From Oceanospirillales bacterium (GTDB lineage: Bacteria > Pseudomonadota > Gammaproteobacteria > Pseudomonadales > Endozoicomonadaceae), in the NCBI GenBank assembly GCA_004762125.1, contig SIHQ01000003.1, forward strand, positions 186,001-250,000: 64,000 nt of DNA, written 5' to 3'. Positions 26,907 through 36,132 of the stretch are shown piece by piece. The translations under genes and the position numbers were made by a program. Positions within the stretch are counted from its first letter, which is position 1. Each line of letters begins with the position of its first letter. The notes beneath the pieces were generated by a model that was given only the letters and a program-made list of their open reading frames with translations, was not told the DNA's origin and did not search any database.

Positions 26907-27488
26907 TTAACGTTTAGCTTTTTTAGCTGGAGCTTTACGCTTGGCTGAAGCTTTTTTAGCTGGAGCTTTTTTCTTGGCAGGAGCCTTTCGAGCAGTAACT
27001 TTTTTGGCTACAGCTTTCTTGGCAGCAGTTTTACGCTTAGCTGGAGCTTTCTTTTTAGCTACTGTCTTTTTAGCTGCAACTTTTTTGGCAGGTGCCTTTT
27101 TCTTGGCTACTGTCTTTTTAACTGCAACTTTTTTCTTTGCCGGTGCCTTCTTTTTGGCTACTGTCTTTTTGACTGTAGCTTTTTTGGCAGTGGCCTTCTT
27201 TTTAGCAGCAGGCTTTTTAGCAGCAGCTTTCTTGGTAGCAGTTTTAGCTTTTACTTTTGCCTTTTTCAAAGACTCTTTAGCTTTCTTAAGCTGCTTATCA
27301 AGAGCAGCTACTTCTTTTTCCAGTGTTTTAATAACTGGATCTGCCTTGCGGACTACTTTTTTAGCTACTGGCTTTCTAACAGCCTTTTTAGCAACTGCTT
27401 TTTTAGCAACTGGCTTCTTAACTGCTTTTTTAGCAGCTGGTTTTCTAACAGCCTTTTTAGCGGCTGGCTTCTTTTTAGTTATAGGCAT
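26907..27488 (-). CDS. algP: Histone H1-like protein AlgP
   Basis: 193 residues, almost entirely Lys, Ala and Pro in repeated KKPAAKK and KKAPAKK units, interrupted by one short helical segment (VIKTLEKEVAALDKQLKKAKES, residues about 52-73). This is the AlgP/AlgR3 class of histone H1-like nucleoid proteins that bind DNA non-specifically; in Pseudomonas it influences alginate gene expression. A good GAGGGA ribosome-binding site precedes the ATG. The repetitive DNA also produces a long open frame on the opposite strand (26941-27513), which is an artefact. Repeat number may vary between strains. Confidence 0.92.
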   Translation of the reverse strand: MPITKKKPAAKKAVRKPAAKKAVKKPVAKKAVAKKAVRKPVAKKVVRKADPVIKTLEKEVAALDKQLKKAKESLKKAKVKAKTATKKAAAKKPAAKKKATAKKATVKKTVAKKKAPAKKKVAVKKTVAKKKAPAKKVAAKKTVAKKKAPAKRKTAAKKAVAKKVTARKAPAKKKAPAKKASAKRKAPAKKAKR

Positions 27489-27826
27489 TTGTCGTCCCTC
27501 GTCAGTGCCTTAATAAAGTACTTCCATGTTAAAAGCTGAATAAAAAACAATTCAGTTTTTAATACTAATAGAGTGCTTATCGTCATACTGCAAATTTTTT
27601 TATACTTTTTTTTTACTTTTTTCAAAAAAAATTAAAAGCAAATTTCAAATAAAAAATCCGATTAAAAAAAATGAAAATGATTTAAACCTTTTTTTCTCGT
27701 TGTTTTTAAAAACCAGCAAATGAAAATAACTATTGCTATCTTAGATACTTTGAACAAATATAAATTTTTGCGTTTTTTCGAGAAATGAAAAAATCAGTAA
27801 ATCGAAAATTTTCAAAGAGAGGGTTT
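27489..27826. other. Extremely A/T-rich divergent promoter region
   Basis: Between algP and the FKBP gene is a region dominated by A- and T-tracts, including runs of eight or nine T or A around 27595-27670. It must hold the divergent promoters. Curved A-tract DNA of this kind is a typical binding target for nucleoid proteins, including the one encoded next to it. No gene is apparent. Confidence 0.6.
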
Positions 27827-28519
27827 ATGAGACTAAAAATCACAACTGTCATGCTCATGGTAAGCATGAATTTTCATGCAGACGCAGCTATTGAAACTGA
27901 GTCAGAAAAGCTCAGTTACAGTCTTGGCTCTTTAATGGCTGAACAGCTGAAGCAGTTCGGGAATGTGAATACAGATGTACTGACGAAAGGGATAACAGAC
28001 ACCTTGGAAGGTAAAGCACCCGAACTCAGCAAGCAGGAAATGCTCAAATATGTAGAGAAAGCTCGTAAAGAAGAAGATAAAAAACAACAGGAAGCACTGG
28101 CAGAAGACGCAAGAACTAACCTTGAGCAAGGACAAAAATTCCTCAAGGAAAATGCAAAAAAAGCAGGCGTCATGACGATGGATAATGGGCTCCAGTACCG
28201 TATTATTAAAGAAGGTAAAGGAAACAAACCGAGCGAAGCCAGTGAGGTCACTGTTCATTATGAGGGTCGATTGTTGGATGGGAATATTTTTGACAGTTCT
28301 TATGAGCGAGAAAAACCAGCAACGTTCCAATTGAATCAAGTTATTCGTGGCTGGAGCGAAGGATTGCAACAAATGCCGGAAGGCTCAACATGGGAACTGT
28401 TTGTTCCTGCAGAGCTAGCTTATGGTCCAGGAGGCATTCCCGGTAGAATTGCACCTAATTCAGTACTTACATTTAAGGTCGAGTTGATCAAGATAAAGGC
28501 AGTAGATCGGAAGAAGTAA
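27827..28519 (+). CDS. FKBP-type peptidyl-prolyl isomerase (Mip/FkpA-like)
   Basis: 230 residues from the ATG at 27827, which has a strong AGAGAGGG site; an in-frame ATG 42 bases upstream has none. The N-terminus is a short signal peptide ending in ADA. A helical dimerisation domain follows (SYSLGSLMAEQLKQF to about residue 125), then an FKBP domain with VTVHYEGRLLDGNIFDSSYER and ELAYGPGGIPGRIAPNSVL. The architecture is that of Mip and FkpA, periplasmic or surface folding catalysts. It lies between algP and algQ as in Pseudomonas. Mip proteins aid intracellular infection in Legionella, but that role is not shown here. Confidence 0.92.
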   Translation: MRLKITTVMLMVSMNFHADAAIETESEKLSYSLGSLMAEQLKQFGNVNTDVLTKGITDTLEGKAPELSKQEMLKYVEKARKEEDKKQQEALAEDARTNLEQGQKFLKENAKKAGVMTMDNGLQYRIIKEGKGNKPSEASEVTVHYEGRLLDGNIFDSSYEREKPATFQLNQVIRGWSEGLQQMPEGSTWELFVPAELAYGPGGIPGRIAPNSVLTFKVELIKIKAVDRKK

Positions 28520-28526
28520 TTATTTC

Positions 28527-28552
28527 GCAGGGCGGTTTCTAGCCGACCCTGC
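28527..28552. terminator. Terminator between FKBP gene and algQ
   Basis: GCAGGGCGG pairs with CCGACCCTGC around a short loop, with one internal mismatch, and is followed by TTTCTATC on the plus strand. It lies between two convergent stops 43 bases apart and may serve both. Confidence 0.6.
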
Positions 28553-28561
28553 TTTCTATCT

Positions 28562-29026
28562 TCAGGTCACCATTTCCCTATGTGATTCATGGAGTGCTTT
28601 AATCAATTCATCTTCCAGGGAAAAACGCTCTTCAAGAGCTTCACCTAGCTCGGAGAGGCTGGACTGGAGTTGTGCAACACTGCTCAAATTTTCACAATCA
28701 TCATTAAAATCGAGACAAGTTTGTGTATTTCTTTCCAATTTAGGAATAATACTTTTAGCCATCTCGATACTGCCATCATCAAATTCAAGACCTTCCTGTA
28801 CAAGCTGTTCGTAAACCTCAAAGTGCCCGGTTGAAACATAATCAACCAGAATCTGACACATCTCCTTCAGCTTGTTTGCAACAGGCCGTTTATCATCATG
28901 AAACTGATTAACTCCATTGACAGAACAATAGAGAACTATCAATTCCTGACGAGAATTGAGCCAGCGATCAATAATTTCAGATACGCCTCCCCAACGCTCT
29001 TTGGCCGACTTGCACCCCTCCAGCAT
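28562..29026 (-). CDS. algQ: Anti-sigma-70 factor AlgQ/Rsd
   Basis: 154 residues beginning MLEGCKSAKERWGG, the hallmark of the Rsd/AlgQ family, followed by IIDRWLNSRQELIVLYC. Rsd/AlgQ binds region 4 of the housekeeping sigma factor and shifts RNA polymerase to alternative sigma factors in stationary phase; AlgQ also affects alginate in Pseudomonas. The start at 29026 is set by AAGAGGA six bases upstream; upstream in-frame ATGs at 29032 and 29071 are inferior. Confidence 0.93.
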   Translation of the reverse strand: MLEGCKSAKERWGGVSEIIDRWLNSRQELIVLYCSVNGVNQFHDDKRPVANKLKEMCQILVDYVSTGHFEVYEQLVQEGLEFDDGSIEMAKSIIPKLERNTQTCLDFNDDCENLSSVAQLQSSLSELGEALEERFSLEDELIKALHESHREMVT

Positions 29027-29071
29027 GATCATTCCTCTTGGTTTGGATCTCATCTTTATAAACGAGGTCAC

Positions 29072-29350
29072 AGATGCGTCTGATTAGGACGGCTTAGTTG
29101 CTAGGTTATGACAGCGGATTTTTTGCGGCAAGAGGTAATTTAAAAACCTGGTAAAAAAAATCTAAAAAATGCTGTATGAATGTACCAACTAACTCTATTT
29201 ATAGGGAGTTCTGAGAGTTTTAAAAACTAATGCAGATAAAAACTATAATGATAATTTAAAAATATTATCTATCTTGGAAGAGAAAATTTAGATATTACTG
29301 CTCTTTTTGATTTAATTAACCGATATATCCCTCTTCATATAATGGAAATG
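29072..29350. other. AT-rich intergenic region
   Basis: About 280 bases between algQ and the end of gshA are strongly AT-rich with many stop codons in all frames. It should contain the algQ promoter. I see no RNA gene or repeat. Confidence 0.5.
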
Positions 29351-29374
29351 AAGGCGACCAAGACAAGTCGCCTT
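29351..29374 (-). terminator. Terminator downstream of gshA
   Basis: A perfect 8-base stem AAGGCGAC / GTCGCCTT with an 8-base loop lies 14 bases after the gshA stop. The sequence after it on the minus strand is CATTTCCATT, a weak U-rich tail. Confidence 0.55.
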
Positions 29375-29387
29375 TATAAATAATTAA

Positions 29388-30959
29388 TCAACTATTTTCG
29401 AAGTAGCTTCTCAAAAATTCATCAAAACTGCCCTTATCAGAAGTTTCTAATTGCGCCTGATCAAATATGGACTCTTGTGCTAATTTTTTAAAATACACTT
29501 GTCGCTCTTCATCCAGCGCCAGATCTGAAAAATCGTTTGAGTGTTTTCTGGACACATTTGTTAGCCAATCAATATAACCAAGATTGCTGTCTTTCAGCTC
29601 TTTAAGCAGCCTTGCTGATGGTGTCTTTTCAACATCTTGCAGTTTTTCCAACTGTACCGTCATGGCTGCTGTGAAATCATTAGTACTGTTTGCCTTATCC
29701 AGCAACTCTGCAACCGGCATCATACTTTCAACCAACTGACTACCCCATTCAGGCAATGGGGTCTCTCCATCTTCACTTTGCAGTAGCAAGCCAGGTTTAC
29801 GCCCTTCTGCCACAGTAACTGCAAAATTAGATGTTGCCCTACGACACTCATCACCAGCAATCTCTGGACTCTCATGCAATGCACAGAAACTCAGGAACAC
29901 ATCCAGAAAGTGAGCATCGGTAGATGAAAGACCTAGAGGTTCAAACGGATTAATATCCATGCAGCGAACCTCAATGTACTCAACACCCCCTTTGCTCAAA
30001 GCATCCAGAGGTTTCTCTCCACGACTAGCCACTCGCTTGGGGCGAATATTGCTGTAGTACTCATTTTCAATCTGCAGAACGTTGGTATTCAACTGCAAAT
30101 AATTACCGTCCTTTTTAACGCCCAGAGCTTCATAAGGCGCGTAAGGAGTTCTGATTGCTTTTTCCAGACTGGAGACATATTCCGGCAAAGTGTTGTAGCA
30201 GATATCGAGTGCCGATTGAGCATTATTGGTATAACCAAGATCACTCATTCGCAAAGACGTTGCCCAAGGTAAAAATAGGGTTTGATCATCCAGTTCTTCT
30301 AATCCGGAGTTACCACTGTCGGGTACAAAGCTTTTATCTACTGCTGGAGAAGCACCAAACAGATACATCAATAACCAAGAGTAACGACGGAAATTCCTGA
30401 TCAAGGCCAGATAACCTTCAGATTGAAAGTCATCCAGAGAACCATCATTTTTCTGGCTTTCTTGTAACTGTTCCCAAATTTCTTTTGGCAGCGAAAGGTT
30501 ATAGTGAATACCGGCAATGGTCTGCATAGGCTTGCCATAACGATGGGCAAGACCCTCACGGTAGACAGATTTCATCGTACCCGGGTTTGAACTTCCGTAG
30601 CGGGCAATAGGGATTTTTTTATCGCCTTCAAGAATGGCTGGCATACTTCCTGCCCAAAGGTATTCACCTTCCATATTCCGGCAGGTATAAGCATGCAGTT
30701 CTTCCAGAAACTTCAACACGTCACTCACTTTGCAATAAACAGGAGTAATAAACTCCAGCAGAGCTTCAGAGTAATCAGTAGTGATATAAGGATGAGTCAG
30801 GGTTTTACCCAAAGCTTCTGGATGTTCAGTTTGTGACAACCGGGCATCTGAAGTAATACGCAGACCTTCACGTTCAATTCCGTGTCGAATACCGCTGAAC
30901 AGTTTCTGATTGGACGACTGCTGAAAAAGGTGCAGGCGTTGCTCATAAAGGCTAGTCAA
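29388..30959 (-). CDS. gshA: Glutamate-cysteine ligase, type 1
   Basis: 523 residues, standard for the gammaproteobacterial GshA. Key stretches are HGIEREGLRI (residue about 26), DYSEALLEFITP (about 62), the substrate region SVYREGLAHRYGKPMQTIAGIHYN and YIEVRCMDINPFEP near residue 325. It forms gamma-glutamylcysteine from glutamate, cysteine and ATP, the first step of glutathione synthesis. Translation appears to begin at a TTG (30959), since no ATG or GTG is placed well and the family N-terminus aligns there. Confidence 0.95.
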   Translation of the reverse strand: MTSLYEQRLHLFQQSSNQKLFSGIRHGIEREGLRITSDARLSQTEHPEALGKTLTHPYITTDYSEALLEFITPVYCKVSDVLKFLEELHAYTCRNMEGEYLWAGSMPAILEGDKKIPIARYGSSNPGTMKSVYREGLAHRYGKPMQTIAGIHYNLSLPKEIWEQLQESQKNDGSLDDFQSEGYLALIRNFRRYSWLLMYLFGASPAVDKSFVPDSGNSGLEELDDQTLFLPWATSLRMSDLGYTNNAQSALDICYNTLPEYVSSLEKAIRTPYAPYEALGVKKDGNYLQLNTNVLQIENEYYSNIRPKRVASRGEKPLDALSKGGVEYIEVRCMDINPFEPLGLSSTDAHFLDVFLSFCALHESPEIAGDECRRATSNFAVTVAEGRKPGLLLQSEDGETPLPEWGSQLVESMMPVAELLDKANSTNDFTAAMTVQLEKLQDVEKTPSARLLKELKDSNLGYIDWLTNVSRKHSNDFSDLALDEERQVYFKKLAQESIFDQAQLETSDKGSFDEFLRSYFENS

Positions 30960-31067
30960 AATACAGTTCCAAATCGTTTTTTTGGCAAAATATCTGCCGG
31001 ACTATATAACGGAAACGAAAACCGTGCATCAGTTACGTCTGTCAATGAAGGGTAAAAATAGAGTGGA

Positions 31068-31095
31068 ATGAGCGTGACTGAAGCGTCACGCTCAT
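31068..31095 (-). terminator. Terminator downstream of tex
   Basis: A perfect 11-base inverted repeat ATGAGCGTGAC / GTCACGCTCAT with a 6-base loop, 43 bases after the tex stop. On the minus strand it is followed by a delayed U-run (CTATTTTTACC). Confidence 0.55.
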
Positions 31096-31138
31096 AGAGG
31101 AGCAGAACCTGTCAAAAGCACTGCTTCATTTTCAACAA

Positions 31139-33478
31139 TTACTTACGTAACTTCTTGGCATTAGCAAACAAGTCCGCAAAGGCACTTGGTGCTTTTTGAT
31201 CACTGCTCTTTTGAGTGCTGCGATTGTTGTTCTTTGGCTGAGGCTTCTTGGCACCCGTTGAACGTCCACTTCGAGGTTGTTGACGAGCTTCAGCCATTTC
31301 TTCTGCCTTGTCACTCATACGCATGGACAGACCTATGCGTTTACGTGCCGGGTCAACTTCCATCACCTTGACCTTGACGATATCACCCGCTTTAGCAACT
31401 TCAGCAGGGTCCTTGATGAACTCACTAGACATCGCAGAGATATGCACCAGACCGTCCTGATGAACACCTACGTCAACAAAGGCGCCAAAGTTGGTCACGT
31501 TGGTGACAACACCTTCCAGTTCCATGTTGAGCTTCAAATCACTGATTTTCTCAACACCTTCCTGAAACTCAGGAGCCTTGAACTCCGGACGAGGGTCACG
31601 GCCAGGTTTATCCAGTTCAGAAATAATGTCAGTCACTGTAGGCAATCCAAATTTCTCATCGGTAAAGGTCTTTGGATCCAACGTTCTCAGGAACAGGGTA
31701 TCACCCACCACACCTTTAATTTCACGACTTGCCTCAGAAGCAATGCGCTGAACGATAGGATAGGATTCCGGGTGAACTGCCGATGAATCCAAAGGATTTT
31801 CACCATTCATAACACGCAAGAAACCAGCAGCCTGCTCGAACGCTTTAGGACCAAAACGGTCCACACCTTTCAGGGATTCACGATCTTTAAACACACCATT
31901 GCTGTCACGGAAGGAAACAATGTTGTCTGCAAGAGTCCGGTTAAGACCGGACACTCGTGTAAGCAGCGCACTGGACGCAGTGTTCACATCAACACCAACG
32001 GCGTTTACACAGTCTTCTACCACGGCTTCCAGAGAGCGTGACATCTGAGTCTGGCTAACGTCATGTTGATACTGGCCAACACCGATTGCTTTAGGTTCAA
32101 TCTTTACCAGTTCTGCCAGCGGATCCTGAAGACGACGGGCAATGGATACTGCACCACGAATAGTGACATCAAGATCAGGGAATTCACGTGCGGCTAATTC
32201 AGACGCAGAGTAAACCGATGCACCGGCTTCGCTAACAACAATTTTGGTCAGCCCCAGCTTTGGATACGCCCGCATCAATTCTGCAGCAAGACGATCCGTT
32301 TCACGGGACGCTGTTCCGTTACCGATACTGATCAGTTCGACCTTGTGTGTCAGACACAGAGTCGCTAATACACCCAAAGCTTCTTTCCACTTGCGCTGAG
32401 GCGCATGAGGGAAAATAGTCGCGTGCTCTACAAATTTACCCGTACCATCAACAACGGCAACCTTCACACCAGTTCTTAAACCAGGATCAAGGCCTAAAGT
32501 AGGTCGTAAACCCGCTGGAGCGGCCAGCAAAAGATCTTTCAGGTTCTTAGCAAATACTTTGATCGCCTCTTCTTCTGCACTTTCGCGAACGCGAGACATC
32601 AAATCTGTTTCCAGCTGAGTCAGCAGTTTCACTCTCCAGGTCCAACGTACGGCATCTCTCAGCCATTTATCAGCCGGACGACCTTCGCCGGAAATCTTCC
32701 AGAATTCAGCAATGATTATTTCACAAGGATGAACTTCCAGACGAGATTCAGGCTCGTTTTCCAGTTTGATACTGGCCTGAAGAACACCTTCGTTACGTCC
32801 GCGGAAAATAGCCAAAGCACGATGAGACGGTGCTGACTTGATGGGTTCGTCATGCTCGAAATAGTCGCGGAATTTAGCACCTTCTTCTTCCTTGCCTTCG
32901 ATAGCACGACTGGACAGGATGCCTTCATTCCAAAGCATTTCACGCAGTTTACCCAGTAACTCGGCGTTTTCACTGAAACGCTCCATCAGGATATAGCGAG
33001 CGCCTTCCAGTGCAGCTTTTACATCAGCGACACCTTTGTCTGCATCAACGAAACCTTCAGCAACTTCTTCAGGATTGGTTTCAGGTTCATCAAACAGCTT
33101 ATTTGCCAAAGGCTCCAAACCCGCTTCACGAGCAATCTGCCCTTTGGTGCGACGTTTGGGTTTATAAGGCAGATACAGATCTTCAAGACGGGTTTTGGTG
33201 TCGGCTCCCTTAATGTCTCTTTCAAGCTCAGGAGTCAATTTTTCCTGTTCCTTGATACTATTCAGGACAGTGGCTCGACGGTCTTCCAGTTCTCGTAGGT
33301 ATCTCAGCCGTTCTTCAAGGTTACGAAGCTGGGTATCATCCAGCCCCTCAGTAACCTCTTTCCGGTAACGGGCGATAAAGGGTACTGTGGCACCATCGTC
33401 TAGCAAATTAACAGCACTAGTAACCTGCGCTGGACGTACACTCAGCTCTTCCGCTATGCGCTGAAAGATGATTTCCAT
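31139..33478 (-). CDS. tex: Tex family RNA-binding transcription accessory protein
   Basis: 779 residues. The order is an N-terminal helical Tex domain ([17 protein letters not shown]), a YqgF/RNase-H-like domain around residues 325-450 ([20 protein letters not shown]), helix-hairpin-helix repeats, and a C-terminal S1 domain ([19 protein letters not shown], about 645-715) with a basic tail. Tex is a conserved cytoplasmic nucleic-acid-binding protein, related to eukaryotic Spt6, that modulates transcription and stress or virulence traits. The ATG at 33478 gives [16 protein letters not shown]; a GTG nine bases upstream is less likely. Confidence 0.95.
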   Translation of the reverse strand: MEIIFQRIAEELSVRPAQVTSAVNLLDDGATVPFIARYRKEVTEGLDDTQLRNLEERLRYLRELEDRRATVLNSIKEQEKLTPELERDIKGADTKTRLEDLYLPYKPKRRTKGQIAREAGLEPLANKLFDEPETNPEEVAEGFVDADKGVADVKAALEGARYILMERFSENAELLGKLREMLWNEGILSSRAIEGKEEEGAKFRDYFEHDEPIKSAPSHRALAIFRGRNEGVLQASIKLENEPESRLEVHPCEIIIAEFWKISGEGRPADKWLRDAVRWTWRVKLLTQLETDLMSRVRESAEEEAIKVFAKNLKDLLLAAPAGLRPTLGLDPGLRTGVKVAVVDGTGKFVEHATIFPHAPQRKWKEALGVLATLCLTHKVELISIGNGTASRETDRLAAELMRAYPKLGLTKIVVSEAGASVYSASELAAREFPDLDVTIRGAVSIARRLQDPLAELVKIEPKAIGVGQYQHDVSQTQMSRSLEAVVEDCVNAVGVDVNTASSALLTRVSGLNRTLADNIVSFRDSNGVFKDRESLKGVDRFGPKAFEQAAGFLRVMNGENPLDSSAVHPESYPIVQRIASEASREIKGVVGDTLFLRTLDPKTFTDEKFGLPTVTDIISELDKPGRDPRPEFKAPEFQEGVEKISDLKLNMELEGVVTNVTNFGAFVDVGVHQDGLVHISAMSSEFIKDPAEVAKAGDIVKVKVMEVDPARKRIGLSMRMSDKAEEMAEARQQPRSGRSTGAKKPQPKNNNRSTQKSSDQKAPSAFADLFANAKKLRK

Positions 33479-33715
33479 AAAACCCACTCGATATCAGCTT
33501 GAAGTATGTAGAATTTTTGATGTCATATGACTGCATCAATAAGGACAGGTAACTATGCCGGATAATCGGCAAAAAAAAACAGTCTAATTCCTGTCCTGTA
33601 AAATTCGGGCACGAAATTATAACGGATGAAGCCGGTTGGCTGTAGCATAAACAAACAGTGTACGATCTTCAGCCACTATCAGTTCTCATAAATACACTAA
33701 AAAATGATTATCTGA

Positions 33716-34990
33716 ATGAATACCAAAGCCATTTTTGTAGTAGTAATTGTTCTGATTCTAAAGTCAGGTTCTGCTCTTGCCTCCAGCTGGATTGCCGGCT
33801 TTGGTATGAAACGTTTGATCACAGAACAGGATTTATTGACAGCAGATCCTGTCTATCTCGCAGGCTATGGCCTTTTTGGTAACAGAGCAGCCAATAATAT
33901 CCACGATGATGTGTCAGCAAGATCTCTTTATGTAAGCGATGGTTCTAGGGAAATCATGTTCATCTCTCTAGACGTCGTCGGTTTCAGTCAAGTATTTGCA
34001 AAACAGTTAAGGCAAGAGTTAACAAGAAGTATTGATATCAAAGCTGCCAATATCATTCTCTCTGCCACCCATACCCACAGCAGTATTGATGTGCAGGGTA
34101 TCTGGGGCAGTATCACTGAGCAGCAAAAACATAAATTGATTAGCAGAATTGTTGAATCGGCGAGAAAAGCTCTTACTCATCAAACACCTGTTTCCATGAA
34201 ACTGAGTCGCTCTAACAATGGACAAGGTGTGAACCGCCGCCATGGATCTGATGGAATTATTCAACAAATTACCTCCATTCACATTGAGACTCCTGACCAT
34301 AAGCCTGTCGCTTTGCTTTTCACCTTTGGTTCTCACCCTGTTGTTCTCGATAAAAATAATCTACAGGTGACTTCAGATTGGGTTGGCTTTGCCAGAGAGA
34401 AATTAGAAGAAAAATATAAAACCAATGTCATTTTTATTAATGGTGTTCTAGGTGATGTGGTTCCACTACCAGCACATAGAGAACGTAATTTTGAAAGTGC
34501 CCGTCGCTATGGAGAAAGCGTTGCCAACAGTGTTATTAACACCAGTGCAAAAGAGATGATTACACTGACCGGCAAGCTTTCACATTGCACGGAACCATTG
34601 AAAATAGATGTTGAAAACGTAAAATTGATCGGCCTTACTAAAGGGTTAGGCCAAGGTACAATTGACTGGCAAACAACCGTCAATGCTCAAGTAACCACTC
34701 GTACCTCTGTTCTGACTCTTGGTTCGTTGGTATTAATTACGGTTCCTGGGGAACCAGTGACGCAATTGGGTAGGGAGCTGATGAAAAAAGTACGTAATCG
34801 TCCAGTTGTGGTTTTAGGCCTGACTCACGATTCGCTAGGCTACCTGATACCGGAAAATGATTTTGGTCTTGAAAATGCCACAGAGGAACCTTTTTCTCTG
34901 TCCAGCAAGTTTGCTACACAGACCTCTATATCCATTGATCGATTACTTGACCAGTGCCAAATAAATAACAATGACAACAACAAAAATTGA
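33716..34990 (+). CDS. Exported neutral ceramidase-like protein
   Basis: 424 residues with a Sec signal peptide (cleavage likely after SALA, residue 22). The mature part resembles the N-terminal domain of neutral/alkaline ceramidases: HDDVSARSLYVSDG, the zinc-ligand motif THTHSS (His119, His121) and FTFGSHPVVL with a further conserved His. Full neutral ceramidases are around 650 residues and have a C-terminal beta domain that is absent here, so this may be a short hydrolase of the same superfamily. Its product would act in the periplasm or outside. Ceramide is not a usual bacterial lipid, so a host or environmental substrate is plausible but unproven. It overlaps the next small gene by 20 bases. 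Confidence 0.75.
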   Translation: MNTKAIFVVVIVLILKSGSALASSWIAGFGMKRLITEQDLLTADPVYLAGYGLFGNRAANNIHDDVSARSLYVSDGSREIMFISLDVVGFSQVFAKQLRQELTRSIDIKAANIILSATHTHSSIDVQGIWGSITEQQKHKLISRIVESARKALTHQTPVSMKLSRSNNGQGVNRRHGSDGIIQQITSIHIETPDHKPVALLFTFGSHPVVLDKNNLQVTSDWVGFAREKLEEKYKTNVIFINGVLGDVVPLPAHRERNFESARRYGESVANSVINTSAKEMITLTGKLSHCTEPLKIDVENVKLIGLTKGLGQGTIDWQTTVNAQVTTRTSVLTLGSLVLITVPGEPVTQLGRELMKKVRNRPVVVLGLTHDSLGYLIPENDFGLENATEEPFSLSSKFATQTSISIDRLLDQCQINNNDNNKN

Positions 34991-35147
34991 AAAACCCGAA
35001 CGACCCGCTGATGACGATTGTTGCGGTGGAGGTTGTTCTCCCTGTGTCTGGGATTACTACCATGAGCAACTTTCACAGTGGTTGGAACAACAGAATAAAC
35101 CACTGCCTAACCTGAAGAATGATGAAGATGCGCACGCTTATCGTTAG
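34971..35147 (+). CDS. Small Cys-rich oxidoreductase-like-domain protein
   Basis: A 58-residue protein starting at ATG 34971, inside the last codons of the ceramidase-like gene. It contains DDCCGGGCSPCVWDYYHEQL, the signature of the oxidoreductase-like N-terminal domain (PF09791), found as short stand-alone proteins in bacteria and at the N-terminus of some eukaryotic proteins. Four cysteines are packed within ten residues and may bind metal. Function unknown. The 20-base overlap suggests translational coupling to the gene before it. Confidence 0.8.
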   Translation: MTTTKIEKPERPADDDCCGGGCSPCVWDYYHEQLSQWLEQQNKPLPNLKNDEDAHAYR

Positions 35148-35217
35148 CTGATACGGACTGTTTGCAATTACCTGTTTTTCAGCCATGCTTTATCATATGG
35201 CTGATTCAGGAATATAA

Positions 35218-36126
35218 ATGTATCGCCCTGTTCACATACTAAAAACCATCATCACTCTGTTTTTACTGGTCAGCCTCTGTTTGATCACTCTTGATGTTTC
35301 TATCGCTGAACTCACCTTAAACCCTGACTCAAACGAAACCATTCTTCTTGAAAATCTACATATAGAACGAACATCCAACAGTTCGGAACACGATACTCTT
35401 ACCAAAAAACTGATCACAAAATACCCTCCCCTACCGGGACAACATATTCTCGGAATTGGCGAAGGGTTGAGTAGGAATGCATTTTATTTAGCTAAAGAGT
35501 TTCACGTTTCCGTAGTAGCAATCGGTATAGCAGAGGCTATTCGTGAGCAGCTACATGAAAGTGAAGATTCTTTTGATTTACCCGTACGTTTTCTCAATAA
35601 AAAAAGTACTGAAGTGTCATTTTCTAACGAATCCTTTGATGCCGTATTCAGCTCAGGTGAACTTATTTATCTCGAAAACAAGCAGTCATTTTTGAACAGA
35701 GCCTATAACTGGTTAAAGCCTGGAGGAAAGTTATTATTTACTACCTTCTGTTTGGATACGGAACCATTGCAAGATACCGCCAAAGTTCAATTCCAACAGA
35801 GAAACTATTTTCCCAACAGCATTAAAGAGCTTAAGACATTACTCAGAATGACCGGTTTTGAAAGCGTTACAGCGCTTAATAAAGAAACTGAAATTCTGAA
35901 GTTACTGAAATCCAGTTTGCAGCAACTCAGGCAACAAAAAAATGAATTTCTGAGTAGAAACTCTGAAGCCAACTACAAGGCATTAGTGGAAGGCTGGAAA
36001 GGCGATATTGAGAGAATCAAAAAGCAGCAACAGACATGGACTATTTTTCAGGCCGTTAAACCAGGCGCTGGCCCCCTGAGCAAAATATACGCTCAGGGAA
36101 TCAACACATCAGGCACTCTCAACTAA
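35218..36126 (+). CDS. Exported methyltransferase-fold protein
   Basis: 302 residues with an N-terminal signal peptide or anchor (ILKTIITLFLLVSLCLITL, cleavage probably after SIA). The rest has a class I methyltransferase fold: a motif I equivalent ILGIGEGLSRNAFYLAKEF, FDAVFSSGELIYLENK, and LKPGGKLLFTTF. The arrangement resembles phosphoethanolamine and sarcosine methyltransferases, but the SAM-binding acid and glycines (usually DIGCGxGG) are replaced by GIGEGLS. SAM is cytoplasmic, so an exported enzyme of this fold is unexpected and may have lost catalysis. It follows the Cys-rich gene by 70 bases and converges on pckA. Confidence 0.65.
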   Translation: MYRPVHILKTIITLFLLVSLCLITLDVSIAELTLNPDSNETILLENLHIERTSNSSEHDTLTKKLITKYPPLPGQHILGIGEGLSRNAFYLAKEFHVSVVAIGIAEAIREQLHESEDSFDLPVRFLNKKSTEVSFSNESFDAVFSSGELIYLENKQSFLNRAYNWLKPGGKLLFTTFCLDTEPLQDTAKVQFQQRNYFPNSIKELKTLLRMTGFESVTALNKETEILKLLKSSLQQLRQQKNEFLSRNSEANYKALVEGWKGDIERIKKQQQTWTIFQAVKPGAGPLSKIYAQGINTSGTLN

Positions 36127-36132
36127 TAAAAA

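Noticed and set aside
26941-27513. Long plus-strand open frame opposite algP, rich in Ala, Phe and Leu
   Set aside because: It is the mirror of the Lys/Ala repeat coding of algP. The minus-strand frame has a good ribosome-binding site and a recognised family.
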